A DNA stretch of 64,000 bases, taken from Lepisosteus oculatus. Taxonomy: Eukaryota; Chordata; Actinopteri; Semionotiformes; Lepisosteidae. Within the stretch, counting starts at the first letter, position 1. Each line of letters opens with the position of its first letter. Both the position numbers and the translations under genes were made by a program. The notes below the pieces were generated by a model. The model was not told the origin of the DNA. It worked only from the letters and a program-made list of their open reading frames with translations, and did not search any database. The stretch lies in assembly GCF_040954835.1 (NCBI RefSeq), contig NW_027168309.1:186001-250000 (forward strand), in the 5' to 3' direction. Shown here in pieces: positions 8,257-21,094 of the stretch.

Positions 8257-8328
8257 CTCGCCGTCAAGCAATCCATCCCTGGTCTCCCACGTGACAGGCG
8301 GGGATACGCACCACTATACTAACGAGGA
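8257..8328 (-). pseudogene. tRNA-Asp(GTC) pseudogene, unit 3
   Basis: No difference from unit 1 seen. Confidence 0.83.
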
Positions 8329-8737
8329 GCGCTTGCTTGGCGCTTGAAGACACTTCCTCTTGCGGCTACTACTGTTTCCGGTTTCGTCTTTTCTTTTCAT
8401 TCCTCCCAGAGGAGCGCATGAAAACGTTTCCATCTGCGCCATCCTCACCCCTCCAATGCTATGGTCCCTGCTCCTCCTGGTGCACTGCAAACACTCATTC
8501 AGCCGGTTCTTTCAGTTTGAATAATTAGGTCTTCAAAGGCTGGAAGTAGGGCGCAAAAGACATGCCAATGCCAAAAGCGTGGCTGTGTGCTTCCAGCTGT
8601 GAAATGTCACTGGTGGATGTTGAAGACTACTTCCAAGGCAGCAGGTCCAAGCGATTTAGCGTTTGTACAAGAAGCAGGAAGAGAGAAACGGCACTCCGCC
8701 TTTTTCTGGGCAGGCCGAAGCGACAGGAGAAGGGCGC

Positions 8738-8819
8738 CGTAGTGGGCAGGATTCGAGCCGACGCGGGGAGACCCCAATGGCTTTCTAGCCCATCGTCTTA
8801 ACCGCTCGGCCACGACTAC
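8738..8819 (-). tRNA. tRNA-Ser(AGA)-like, impaired, A24 allele, unit 3
   Basis: Carries the C11-A24 D-stem mismatch as in unit 2. Confidence 0.78.
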
Positions 8820-9553
8820 AGGGAGCGCCGCCGCCGCCGGCTTGCGATCATTTAACACGGAGGGCGAGGCGGCGGCGGTAACCTTTTTCAATGTCGCTCT
8901 CCGCTTCCCCCCAAAAAAAAGCCAAATGACATGCTAGCACTCGGACACCCTTCAGAAGACTGAAGGGTGGCTTAAAGCTGGAAGGATTAGGTCTCCCCGT
9001 TCCGACGCGACAATCGAACTTCCTTAGGCAGAGAGAAAGCAACATCGAGGTGCGTCAACAAGACTTTAGAAGCTGCGCCACACGCCACTTTCAGTCGCAG
9101 TCACAGCAGTTTTAAAGGCAGGAATCGCCTTTGCGAACGCCATGAGAAACAGAACGCAAGCTCAGGTCCTGCGGTTTAACAAACAGCCACGGCTTTCATG
9201 CGACTGGACATTTCTTTTCTGGAGCGAATTCACTTTCAACTTCAAGAAATTCACACAACTTGCGAAATACGAAATACAAATCTGGCTCATCGCTGCACAA
9301 GAAATACCGCCGGCTGGCAAGAAAATGACAACGGTGTTTTTCCTTAACGAAAAACTTCCCATGGAGAAAAACAACGGCTGTGCGTCTCTGTCGGCTTGAT
9401 TCAGTTTAATGCAAGTATTCATTCTCCTCCTGGAAAATACAGCTTGCGAAAGATGAAATACAATTCTTGGCTTTTCTGGGTGAGTGCAGAAGAAATCCTG
9501 CCGGCTGGCAGAAGAATTCCAGCCTTTTTTACTCTTTAACCAGAAACTTGCGA

Positions 9554-9630
9554 ATGATACAAAGCAAGCGGGGTGCGTTTCTGTGCAGCTGTTAACTGAA
9601 CAGCTGCTGCTTCAAGCCCACCCAGGGCTC
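9554..9630 (+). pseudogene. tRNA-Asn(GTT) relic, unit 3
   Basis: Same sequence as the unit 1 relic. Confidence 0.66.
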
Positions 9631-10694
9631 ATTCCGATTTCAACATCATGCCCCCTGAAGGTAGACTGGATTTCTTTGCGAAGCATTCACCTTTTGGACG
9701 TTTCAGGAAAGGTGCGTGTCGATGCCAGACTTGAAAAGCTTTCCATACAAAGAAACAACATAGTGCTTTTGATTGATGGGAAACGGCAAGAGCGGTTTGA
9801 GCAGCTCCGGCCTCTCAACCGCTTTACAATGTGATCGGCACCTCGGTAGCCAGTTTAGAAGGCTGAAAAGGATGCTGGAAGCACAGCGACGTTCTAAAAC
9901 CAGCGCTTGAAAAGCATCTGCATACATAAAATGTCCATTTCCCCAAAGCTGAATCTGCATCTTCAGAAGATTGTCAGCTATACGTTTTCGTTCTTTGTTT
10001 CCTTTTTTTACGACAAGCTTTCGAGAAATGAACTGTCTATTGTGATGAAGGCTGCATTAGAAATTGTGCATCTAGCTTAGTTCAATGAAATCGGGAGGTG
10101 CACCTGTCTCAAGCGGATGGCTCTTTGCAGGCACACTACGGAAACCTGCGGGCGCAAGTTGGGAGAAGTGACTCTTGCAGAGTGTTGAGCTTCGAGAAGA
10201 GGGCTCCGCTCAGGAAGATATTTCCACATGTTGAAGAGTCGCTTTTCGCCCTTTCTTTCCCACATTTTTCCAGTGCGGTTATTGATCGCGTTCAAAATGT
10301 TTTCCCAACGTACGTGTTACCTGCAAAATCACAGTGAAACTGTTATGCCCAAAAGATTCCTAATAGTTATTGTATTAGAATAGCTCTCCAATTTCTTAGC
10401 CTTCGTACACGCAATGTTTAAGGAAACGCTAGAGTAAATGAAACTGTAAATAGACAGGAGCTCTTCTTAGTTTTCATACAAGTTATGATGGCTGCAGCTC
10501 CTATCTGCGTCCGGGTGACCGGAGCCAAGGGATTATCTGCGGAACCCTTGATTTATCTCTCGGGCAAGGAGCTAGATACGCCCTTTTCATCTCGGTTTGA
10601 TCACACCTGTGCATTAAAACGCAGTGCTCGGTACCATCGAGGTGTAAGAGGTTCAAGGATGAGCGGGAAACTTTGTTAATAAGGAGACGGGCAC

Positions 10695-10767
10695 CGCCCA
10701 ACGTGGGGCTCGAACCCACGACCCTGAGATTAAGAGTCTCATGCTCTACCGACTGAGCTAGCCGGGC
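10695..10767 (-). tRNA. tRNA-Lys(CTT), unit 3
   Basis: Identical to the unit 1 gene; G allele in the 5' flank. Confidence 0.95.
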
Positions 10768-11588
10768 GCCGGTGGAGCTGGTGGTTAACTTGTCCCTGTT
10801 GACGGCAATTTGACAAGGTATACTTCCTGGCTTTTCATCATGTGCTGACCGGATTCGAGAGTAGCACACCCTGTTCTTTGTTGATTACTGTACCTCCAGC
10901 AGCGCAAATGTCAGTAATCATTGAAATGTACGACCTACAATCTCCTCAGCATGCCCGCGTGGACTCCTCAGTGATCATCCTTCTACGTTCTGCTGTAGTT
11001 TTCATGCAAGTGAAAACCGTGCTCCAAATAACAGCGGCACAGTTGTATCCTGCGGTAAGCATTCTTCTAATTCCATCGTTTTGCTCCAGGTAAAAGGTAG
11101 CGCATCATAGTGTTGATATTCCAAGGTTTCAGAGTCCGTATTGGATGGCTTGGATGCAGACATCGCTCAGAGCTCCCAGTATGATTTTCCCGAGTTCAGT
11201 TTTGCAGTGTTTTAGTGCTTTACTACTTCCAGTGGGCCTTTGAATGCTCTGCTAAGTAGAGACGTGACATAATTACTAATGCGACCGAGTGTGCTGGCTG
11301 TTCCTGGTTCGTAATGATTACAGTGAGAAATCAATATAAACATAACTGCTTCGATTTCGAGGTTCAGTTGAAGCTTTCAAAGAAACTATCAAAGACCTCA
11401 GAACAACCGAAGACACATTTGGTCATCTCCGTATTGGTGAAGATTAAAGAGTCCCGCAAGTGTCAAGCTTGCACAAACACACACCAGAGAGAAACTCAGG
11501 ACAGAATTTAAAGAAAGGGAGATGCAGACTATTTGAAGGCACTTTCCTAACCCAATGGCATGCTTATGAATCGTGCATAGGACACACG

Positions 11589-11660
11589 TAGCAGAGGATG
11601 GTTTCGATCCATCGACCTCTGGGTTATGGGCCCAGCACGCTTCCGCTGCGCCACTCTGCT
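11589..11660 (-). tRNA. Initiator tRNA-Met(CAT), unit 3
   Basis: Identical to the unit 1 gene; a private base change lies 43 nt beyond its 3' end. Confidence 0.96.
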
Positions 11661-11939
11661 GACGGCCCCTCTGCGTGTGGCGCACAACTGCTCTTTTTAT
11701 TTCCTACATAAGTGATGAAAGAGTTGAAAGTTTCAACGACAAACGCAGACGTCACTTTGAGCGCTTGGTGTTGTAGCACAAATCATCACATGCTGCTCTA
11801 CACTGGATTATAAAAGCCGACACATTTTCCAAACATTTTAATGCTGGAGTCACACTGTAGTATTAATAACAGTGCGATACTCGAGGAGCGTAGTGGGATC
11901 GCGGTGGCTCATCAGACCGCCCCGGGACAGGGGGCCCGC

Positions 11940-12022
11940 GTCAGGATGGCCGAGCGGTCTAAGGCGCTGCGTTCAGGTCGCAGTCTCCCCTGGAGGCGTG
12001 GGTTCGAATCCCACTCCTGACA
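11940..12022 (+). tRNA. tRNA-Leu(CAG), unit 3
   Basis: Identical gene; G at -2. Confidence 0.96.
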
Positions 12023-12373
12023 AAAAGCTTGCTCAGTGCCGTCTCCAGTCGGGTGCAAATGGGTGAAGCAGCCTGACGCAGGGAACGTGCGCCGATAGGC
12101 GTAGGTGTATCCCCTGCCTCTTCCGATTTAGCTCGTGCTCCATAGGATGGAAGCGGATGCTCTGGCTTTTTGACTCGAATATAACCTGATCACAACAGAA
12201 GGCCGTGCAGCCCAGTGCTGGTTTAAGAATGCCTCGTGTCTTCAGGCCCCTATTCCTTCAGGTTACCCCTTTGGAATAGTCGTCCGAAAAAGACGGGAAA
12301 GGAAAAGCATGTAAGCTCCCACACACTGCGTTAGCATTAGCGGTTGGAATCTGATGGGAGAAAAGCAACCTGG

Positions 12374-12445
12374 CTCGCCGTCAAGCAATCCATCCCTGGT
12401 CTCCCACGTGACAGGCGGGGATACGCACCACTATACTAACGAGGA
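12374..12445 (-). pseudogene. tRNA-Asp(GTC) pseudogene, unit 4
   Basis: No difference from unit 1 seen. Confidence 0.83.
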
Positions 12446-12856
12446 GCGCTTGCTTGGCGCTTGAAGACACTTCCTCTTGCGGCTACTACTGTTTCCGGTT
12501 TCGTCTTTTCTTTTCATTCCTCCCAGAGGAGCGCATGAAAACGTTTCCATCTGCGCCATCCTCACCCCTCCAATGCTATGGTCCCTGCTCCTCCTGGTGC
12601 ACTGCAAACACTCATTCAGCCGGTTCTTTCAGTTTGAATAATTAGGTCTTCAAAGGCTGGAAGTAGGGCGCAAAAGACATGCCAATGCCAAAAGCGTGGC
12701 TGTGTGCTTCCAGCTGTGAAATGTCACTGGTGGATGTTGAAGACATTACTTCCAAGGCAGCAGGTCCAAGCGATTTAGCGTTTGTACAAGAAGCAGGAAG
12801 AGAGAAACGGCACTCCGCCTTTTTCTGGGCAGGCCGAAGCGACAGGAGAAGGGCGC

Positions 12857-12938
12857 CGTAGTGGGCAGGATTCGAGCCGACGCGGGGAGACCCCAATGGC
12901 TTTCTAGCCCATCGTCTTAACCGCTCGGCCACGACTAC
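12857..12938 (-). tRNA. tRNA-Ser(AGA)-like, impaired, A24 allele, unit 4
   Basis: Carries the C11-A24 D-stem mismatch. Confidence 0.78.
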
Positions 12939-13672
12939 AGGGAGCGCCGCCGCCGCCGGCTTGCGATCATTTAACACGGAGGGCGAGGCGGCGGCGGTAA
13001 CCTTTTTCAATGTCGCTCTCCGCTTCCCCCCAAAAAAAAGCCAAATGACATGCTAGCACTCGGACACCCTTCAGAAGACTGAAGGGTGGCTTAAAGCTGG
13101 AAGGATTAGGTCTCCCCGTTCCGACGCGACAATCGAACTTCCTTAGGCAGAGAGAAAGCAACATCGAGGAGCGTCAACAAGACTTTAGAAGCTGCGCCAC
13201 ACGCCACTTTCAGTCGCAGTCACAGCAGTTTTAAAGGCAGGAATCGCCTTTGCGAACGCCATGAGAAACAGAACGCAAGCTCAGGTCCTGCGGTTTAACA
13301 AACAGCCACGGCTTTCATGCGACTGGACATTTCTTTTCTGGAGCGAATTCACTTTCAACTTCAAGAAATTCACACAACTTGCGAAATACGAAATACAAAT
13401 CTGGCTCATCGCTGCACAAGAAATACCGCCGGCTGGCAAGAAAATGACAACGGTGTTTTTCCTTAACGAAAAACTTCCCATGGAGAAAAACAACGGCTGT
13501 GCGTCTCTGTCGGCTTGATTCAGTTTAATGCAAGTATTCATTCTCCTCCTGGAAAATACAGCTTGCGAAAGATGAAATACAATTCTTGGCTTTTCTGGGT
13601 GAGTGCAGAAGAAATCCTGCCGGCTGGCAGAAGAATTCCAGCCTTTTTTACTCTTTAACCAGAAACTTGCGA

Positions 13673-13749
13673 ATGATACAAAGCAAGCGGGGTGCGTTTC
13701 TGTGCAGCTGTTAACTGAACAGCTGCTGCTTCAAGCCCACCCAGGGCTC
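13673..13749 (+). pseudogene. tRNA-Asn(GTT) relic, unit 4
   Basis: Same sequence as the unit 1 relic. Confidence 0.66.
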
Positions 13750-14813
13750 ATTCCGATTTCAACATCATGCCCCCTGAAGGTAGACTGGATTTCTTTGCGA
13801 AGCATTCACCTTTTGGACGTTTCAGGAAAGGTGCGTGTCGATGCCAGACTTGAAAAGCTTTCCATACAAAGAAACAACATAGTGCTTTTGATTGATGGGA
13901 AACGGCAAGAGCGGTTTGAGCAGCTCCGGCCTCTCAACCGCTTTACAATGTGATCGGCACCTCGGTAGCCAGTTTAGAAGGCTGAAAAGGATGCTGGAAG
14001 CACAGCGACGTTCTAAAACCAGCGCTTGAAAAGCATCTGCATACATAAAATGTCCATTTCCCCAAAGCTGAATCTGCATCTTCAGAAGATTGTCAGCTAT
14101 ACGTTTTCGTTCTTTGTTTCCTTTTTTTACGACAAGCTTTCGAGAAATGAACTGTCTATTGTGATGAAGGCTGCATTAGAAATTGTGCATCTAGCTTAGT
14201 TCAATGAAATCGGGAGGTGCACCTGTCTCAAGCGGATGGCTCTTTGCAGGCACACTACGGAAACCTGCGGGCGCAAGTTGGGAGAAGTGACTCTTGCAGA
14301 GTGTTGAGCTTCGAGAAGAGGGCTCCGCTCAGGAAGATATTTCCACATGTTGAAGAGTCGCTTTTCGCCCTTTCTTTCCCACATTTTTCCAGTGCGGTTA
14401 TTGATCGCGTTCAAAATGTTTTCCCAACGTACGTGTTACCTGCAAAATCACAGTGAAACTGTTATGCCCAAAAGATTCCTAATAGTTATTGTATTAGAAT
14501 AGCTCTCCAATTTCTTAGCCTTCGTACACGCAATGTTTAAGGAAACGCTAGAGTAAATGAAACTGTAAATAGACAGGAGCTCTTCTTAGTTTTCATACAA
14601 GTTATGATGGCTGCAGCTCCTATCTGCGTCCCGGTGACCGGAGCCAAGGGATTATCTGCGGAACCCTTGATTTATCTCTCGGGCAAGGAGCTAGATACGC
14701 CCTTTTCATCTCGGTTTGATCACACCTGTGCATTAAAACGCAGTGCTCGGTACCATCGAGGTGTAAGAGGTTCAAGGATGAGCGGGAAACTTTGTTAATA
14801 AGGAGACGGGCAC

Positions 14814-14886
14814 CGCCCAACGTGGGGCTCGAACCCACGACCCTGAGATTAAGAGTCTCATGCTCTACCGACTGAGCTAGCCGGGC
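14814..14886 (-). tRNA. tRNA-Lys(CTT), unit 4
   Basis: Identical to the unit 1 gene; A allele in the 5' flank. Confidence 0.95.
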
Positions 14887-15707
14887 GCCGGTAGAGCTGG
14901 TGGTTAACTTGTCCCTGTTGACGGCAATTTGACAAGGTATACTTCCTGGCTTTTCATCATGTGCTGACCGGATTCGAGAGTAGCACACCCTGTTCTTTGT
15001 TGATTACTGTACCTCCAGCAGCGCAAATGTCAGTAATCATTGAAATGTACGACCTACAATCTCCTCAGCATGCCCGCGTGGACTCCTCAGTGATCATCCT
15101 TCTACGTTCTGCTGTAGTTTTCATGCAAGTGAAAACCGTGCTCCAAATAACAGCGGCACAGTTGTATCCTGCGGTAAGCATTCTTCTAATTCCATCGTTT
15201 TGCTCCAGGTAAAAGGTAGCGCATCATAGTGTTGATATTCCAAGGTTTCAGAGTCCGTATTGGATGGCTTGGATGCAGACATCGCTCAGAGCTCCCAGTA
15301 TGATTTTCCCGAGTTCAGTTTTGCAGTGTTTTAGTGCTTTACTACTTCCAGTGGGCCTTTGAATGCTCTGCTAAGTAGAGACGTGACATAATTACTAATG
15401 CGACCGAGTGTGCTGGCTGTTCCTGGTTCGTAATGATTACAGTGAGAAATCAATATAAACATAACTGCTTCGATTTCGAGGTTCAGTTGAAGCTTTCAAA
15501 GAAACTATCAAAGACCTCAGAACAACCGAAGACACATTTGGTCATCTCCGTATTGGTGAAGATTAAAGAGTCCCGCAAGTGTCAAGCTTGCACAAACACA
15601 CACGAGAGAGAAACTCAGGACAGAATTTAAAGAAAGGGAGATGCAGACTATTTGAAGGCACTTTGCTAACCCAATGGCATGCTTATGAATCGTGCATAGG
15701 ACACACG

Positions 15708-15779
15708 TAGCAGAGGATGGTTTCGATCCATCGACCTCTGGGTTATGGGCCCAGCACGCTTCCGCTGCGCCACTCTGCT
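15708..15779 (-). tRNA. Initiator tRNA-Met(CAT), unit 4
   Basis: Identical to the unit 1 gene. Confidence 0.96.
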
Positions 15780-16058
15780 GACGGCCCCTCTGCGTGTGGC
15801 GCACAACTGCTCTTTTTATTTCCTACATAAGTGATGAAAGAGTTGAAAGTTTCAACGACAAACGCAGACGTCACTTTGAGCGCTTGGTGTTGTAGCACAA
15901 ATCATCACATGCTGCTCTACACTGGATTATAAAAGCCGACACATTTTCCAAACATTTTAATGCTGGAGTCACACTGTAGTATTAATAACAGTGCGATACT
16001 CGAGGAGCGTAGTGGGATCGCGGTGGCTCATCAGACCGCCCCGGGACAGGGGGCCCGC

Positions 16059-16141
16059 GTCAGGATGGCCGAGCGGTCTAAGGCGCTGCGTTCAGGTCGC
16101 AGTCTCCCCTGGAGGCGTGGGTTCGAATCCCACTCCTGACA
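16059..16141 (+). tRNA. tRNA-Leu(CAG), unit 4
   Basis: Identical gene; G at -2. Confidence 0.96.
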
Positions 16142-16492
16142 AAAAGCTTGCTCAGTGCCGTCTCCAGTCGGGTGCAAATGGGTGAAGCAGCCTGACGCAG
16201 GGAACGTGCGCCGATAGGCGTAGGTGTATCCCCTGCCTCTTCCGATTTAGCTCGTGCTCCATAGGATGGAAGCGGATGCTCTGGCTTTTTGACTCGAATA
16301 TAACCTGATCACAACAGAAGGCCGTGCAGCCCAGTGCTGGTTTAAGAATGCCTCGTGTCTTCAGGCCCCTATTCCTTCAGGTTACCCCTTTGGAATAGTC
16401 GTCCGAAAAAGACGGGAAAGGAAAAGCATGTAAGCTCCCACACACTGCGTTAGCATTAGCGGTTGGAATCTGATGGGAGAAAAGCAACCTGG

Positions 16493-16564
16493 CTCGCCGT
16501 CAAGCAATCCATCCCTGGTCTCCCACGTGACAGGCGGGGATACGCACCACTATACTAACGAGGA
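16493..16564 (-). pseudogene. tRNA-Asp(GTC) pseudogene, unit 5
   Basis: No difference from unit 1 seen. Confidence 0.83.
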
Positions 16565-16975
16565 GCGCTTGCTTGGCGCTTGAAGACACTTCCTCTTGCG
16601 GCTACTACTGTTTCCGGTTTCGTCTTTTCTTTTCATTCCTCCCAGAGGAGCGCATGAAAACGTTTCCATCTGCGCCATCCTCACCCCTCCAATGCTATGG
16701 TCCCTGCTCCTCCTGGTGCACTGCAAACACTCATTCAGCCGGTTCTTTCAGTTTGAATAATTAGGTCTTCAAAGGCTGGAAGTAGGGCGCAAAAGACATG
16801 CCAATGCCAAAAGCGTGGCTGTGTGCTTCCAGCTGTGAAATGTCACTGGTGGATGTTGAAGACATTACTTCCAAGGCAGCAGGTCCAAGCGATTTAGCGT
16901 TTGTACAAGAAGCAGGAAGAGAGAAACGGCACTCCGCCTTTTTCTGGGCAGGCCGAAGCGACAGGAGAAGGGCGC

Positions 16976-17057
16976 CGTAGTGGGCAGGATTCGAGCCGAC
17001 GCGGGGAGACCCCAATGGCTTTCTAGCCCATCGCCTTAACCGCTCGGCCACGACTAC
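16976..17057 (-). tRNA. tRNA-Ser(AGA)-like, impaired, G24 allele, unit 5
   Basis: Same sequence as the unit 1 copy; D stem paired. Confidence 0.78.
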
Positions 17058-17791
17058 AGGGAGCGCCGCCGCCGCCGGCTTGCGATCATTTAACACGGAG
17101 GGCGAGGCGGCGGCGGTAACCTTTTTCAATGTCGCTCTCCGCTTCCCCCCAAAAAAAAGCCAAATGACATGCTAGCACTCGGACACCCTTCAGAAGACTG
17201 AAGGGTGGCTTAAAGCTGGAAGGATTAGGTCTCCCCGTTCCGACGCGACAATCGAACTTCCTTAGGCAGAGAGAAAGCAACATCGAGGAGCGTCAACAAG
17301 ACTTTAGAAGCTGCGCCACACGCCACTTTCAGTCGCAGTCACAGCAGTTTTAAAGGCAGGAATCGCCTTTGCGAACGCCATGAGAAACAGAACGCAAGCT
17401 CAGGTCCTGCGGTTTAACAAACAGCCACGGCTTTCATGCGACTGGACATTTCTTTTCTGGAGCGAATTCACTTTCAACTTCAAGAAATTCACACAACTTG
17501 CGAAATACGAAATACAAATCTGGCTCATCGCTGCACAAGAAATACCGCCGGCTGGCAAGAAAATGACAACGGTGTTTTTCCTTAACGAAAAACTTCCCAT
17601 GGAGAAAAACAACGGCTGTGCGTCTCTGTCGGCTTGATTCAGTTTAATGCAAGTATTCATTCTCCTCCTGGAAAATACAGCTTGCGAAAGATGAAATACA
17701 ATTCTTGGCTTTTCTGGGTGAGTGCAGAAGAAATCCTGCCGGCTGGCAGAAGAATTCCAGCCTTTTTTACTCTTTAACCAGAAACTTGCGA

Positions 17792-17868
17792 ATGATACAA
17801 AGCAAGCGGGGTGCGTTTCTGTGCAGCTGTTAACTGAACAGCTGCTGCTTCAAGCCCACCCAGGGCTC
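17792..17868 (+). pseudogene. tRNA-Asn(GTT) relic, unit 5
   Basis: Same sequence as the unit 1 relic. Confidence 0.66.
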
Positions 17869-18932
17869 ATTCCGATTTCAACATCATGCCCCCTGAAGGT
17901 AGACTGGATTTCTTTGCGAAGCATTCACCTTTTGGACGTTTCAGGAAAGGTGCGTGTCGATGCCAGACTTGAAAAGCTTTCCATACAAAGAAACAACATA
18001 GTGCTTTTGATTGATGGGAAACGGCAAGAGCGGTTTGAGCAGCTCCGGCCTCTCAACCGCTTTACAATGTGATCGGCACCTCGGTAGCCAGTTTAGAAGG
18101 CTGAAAAGGATGCTGGAAGCACAGCGACGTTCTAAAACCAGCGCTTGAAAAGCATCTGCATACATAAAATGTCCATTTCCCCAAAGCTGAATCTGCATCT
18201 TCAGAAGATTGTCAGCTATACGTTTTCGTTCTTTGTTTCCTTTTTTTACGACAAGCTTTCGAGAAATGAACTGTCTATTGTGATGAAGGCTGCATTAGAA
18301 ATTGTGCATCTAGCTTAGTTCAATGAAATCGGGAGGTGCACCTGTCTCAAGCGGATGGCTCTTTGCAGGCACACTACGGAAACCTGCGGGCGCAAGTTGG
18401 GAGAAGTGACTCTTGCAGAGTGTTGAGCTTCGAGAAGAGGGCTCCGCTCAGGAAGATATTTCCACATGTTGAAGAGTCGCTTTTCGCCCTTTCTTTCCCA
18501 CATTTTTCCAGTGCGGTTATTGATCGCGTTCAAAATGTTTTCCCAACGTACGTGTTACCTGCAAAATCACAGTGAAACTGTTATGCCCAAAAGATTCCTA
18601 ATAGTTATTGTATTAGAATAGCTCTCCAATTTCTTAGCCTTCGTACACGCAATGTTTAAGGAAACGCTAGAGTAAATGAAACTGTAAATAGACAGGAGCT
18701 CTTCTTAGTTTTCATACAAGTTATGATGGCTGCAGCTCCTATCTGCGTCCGGGTGACCGGAGCCAAGGGATTATCTGCGGAACCCTTGATTTATCTCTCG
18801 GGCAAGGAGCTAGATACGCCCTTTTCATCTCGGTTTGATCACACCTGTGCATTAAAACGCAGTGCTCGGTACCATCGAGGTGTAAGAGGTTCAAGGATGA
18901 GCGGGAAACTTTGTTAATAAGGAGACGGGCAC

Positions 18933-19005
18933 CGCCCAACGTGGGGCTCGAACCCACGACCCTGAGATTAAGAGTCTCATGCTCTACCGACTGAGCTAGC
19001 CGGGC
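18933..19005 (-). tRNA. tRNA-Lys(CTT), unit 5
   Basis: Identical to the unit 1 gene; a private T to C lies 18 bases upstream of its 5' end. Confidence 0.95.
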
Positions 19006-19826
19006 GCCGGTGGAGCTGGTGGCTAACTTGTCCCTGTTGACGGCAATTTGACAAGGTATACTTCCTGGCTTTTCATCATGTGCTGACCGGATTCGAGAGT
19101 AGCACACCCTGTTCTTTGTTGATTACTGTACCTCCAGCAGCGCAAATGTCAGTAATCATTGAAATGTACGACCTACAATCTCCTCAGCATGCCCGCGTGG
19201 ACTCCTCAGTGATCATCCTTCTACGTTCTGCTGTAGTTTTCATGCAAGTGAAAACCGTGCTCCAAATAACAGCGGCACAGTTGTATCCTGCGGTAAGCAT
19301 TCTTCTAATTCCATCGTTTTGCTCCAGGTAAAAGGTAGCGCATCATAGTGTTGATATTCCAAGGTTTCAGAGTCCGTATTGGATGGCTTGGATGCAGACA
19401 TCGCTCAGAGCTCCCAGTATGATTTTCCCGAGTTCAGTTTTGCAGTGTTTTAGTGCTTTACTACTTCCAGTGGGCCTTTGAATGCTCTGCTAAGTAGAGA
19501 CGTGACATAATTACTAATGCGACCGAGTGTGCTGGCTGTTCCTGGTTCGTAATGATTAACGCGAGAAATCAATATAAACATAACTGCTTCGATTTCGAGG
19601 TTCAGTTGAAGCTTTCAAAGAAACTATCAAAGACCTCAGAACAACCGAAGACACATTTGGTCATCTCCGTATTGGTGAAGATTAAAGAGTCCCGCAAGTG
19701 TCAAGCTTGCACAAACACACACGAGAGAGAAACTCAGGACAGAATTTAAAGAAAGGGAGATGCAGACTATTTGAAGGCACTTTGCTAACCCAATGGCATG
19801 CTTATGAATCGTGCATAGGACACACG

Positions 19827-19898
19827 TAGCAGAGGATGGTTTCGATCCATCGACCTCTGGGTTATGGGCCCAGCACGCTTCCGCTGCGCCACTCTGCT
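19827..19898 (-). tRNA. Initiator tRNA-Met(CAT), unit 5
   Basis: Gene identical; the 5' flank has a private C to T eight bases upstream. Confidence 0.96.
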
Positions 19899-20177
19899 GA
19901 CGGCCTCTCTGCGTGTGGCGCACAACTGCTCTTTTTATTTCCTACATAAGTGATGAAAGAGTTGAAAGTTTCAACGACAAACGCAGACGTCACTTTGAGC
20001 GCTTGGTGTTGTAGCACAAATCATCACATGCTGCTCTACACTGGATTATAAAAGCCGACACATTTTCCAAACATTTTAATGCTGGAGTCACACTGTAGTA
20101 TTAATAACAGTGCGATACTCGAGGAGCGTAGTGGGATCGCGGTGGCTCATCAGACCGCCCCGGGACAGGGGGCCCGC

Positions 20178-20260
20178 GTCAGGATGGCCGAGCGGTCTAA
20201 GGCGCTGCGTTCAGGTCGCAGTCTCCCCTGGAGGCGTGGGTTCGAATCCCACTCCTGACA
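20178..20260 (+). tRNA. tRNA-Leu(CAG), unit 5
   Basis: Identical gene; G at -2. Confidence 0.96.
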
Positions 20261-20611
20261 AAAAGCTTGCTCAGTGCCGTCTCCAGTCGGGTGCAAATGG
20301 GTGAAGCAGCCTGACGCAGGGAACGTGCGCCGATAGGCGTAGGTGTATCCCCTGCCTCTTCCGATTTAGCTCGTGCTCCATAGGATGGAAGCGGATGCTC
20401 TGGCTTTTTGACTCGAATATAACCTGATCACAACAGAAGGCCGTGCAGCCCAGTGCTGGTTTAAGAATGCCTCGTGTCTTCAGGCCCCTATTCCTTCAGG
20501 TTACCCCTTTGGAATAGTCGTCCGAAAAAGACGGGAAAGGAAAAGCATGTAAGCTCCCACACACTGCGTTAGCATTAGCGGTTGGAATCTGATGGGAGAA
20601 AAGCAACCTGG

Positions 20612-20683
20612 CTCGCCGTCAAGCAATCCATCCCTGGTCTCCCACGTGACAGGCGGGGATACGCACCACTATACTAACGAGGA
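20612..20683 (-). pseudogene. tRNA-Asp(GTC) pseudogene, unit 6
   Basis: No difference from unit 1 seen. Confidence 0.83.
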
Positions 20684-21094
20684 GCGCTTGCTTGGCGCTT
20701 GAAGACACTTCCTCTTGCGGCTACTACTGTTTCCGGTTTCGTCTTTTCTTTTCATTCCTCCCAGAGGAGCGCATGAAAACGTTTCCATCTGCGCCATCCT
20801 CACCCCTCCAATGCTATGGTCCCTGCTCCTCCTGGTGCACTGCAAACACTCATTCAGCCGGTTCTTTCAGTTTGAATAATTAGGTCTTCAAAGGCTGGAA
20901 GTAGGGCGCAAAAGACATGCCAATGCCAAAAGCGTGGCTGTGTGCTTCCAGCTGTGAAATGTCACTGGTGGATGTTGAAGACATTACTTCCAAGGCAGCA
21001 GGTCCAAGCGATTTAGCGTTTGTACAAGAAGCAGGAAGAGAGAAACGGCACTCCGCCTTTTTCTGGGCAGGCCGAAGCGACAGGAGAAGGGCGC

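Larger units (their letters stand above)
8237..12353. repeat. Repeat unit 3 (4,117 bp, 2-bp deletion subtype)
   Basis: Shares the 2-bp deletion and the 562 T allele with unit 2, so the two are sister copies. It differs from unit 2 at 2540 (G) and has private changes equivalent to 817 (A to T) and 3312 (G to C). Confidence 0.95.
12354..16472. repeat. Repeat unit 4
   Basis: Markers: 562 T, 784 A, 2279 C, 2540 A, 3087 CA type, 3251 G, 3313 C. This combination is the same as in units 7 and 9, and I saw no private change. Confidence 0.95.
16473..20591. repeat. Repeat unit 5 (possible recombinant)
   Basis: Left markers (562 C, 2279 G, 2540 G) match units 1 and 6. Right markers (3087-3088 AC with 3090 C, 3251 G, 3313 C) match units 13 and 15. 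Private changes at offsets 2551 (T to C) and 3434 (C to T). Confidence 0.95.
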
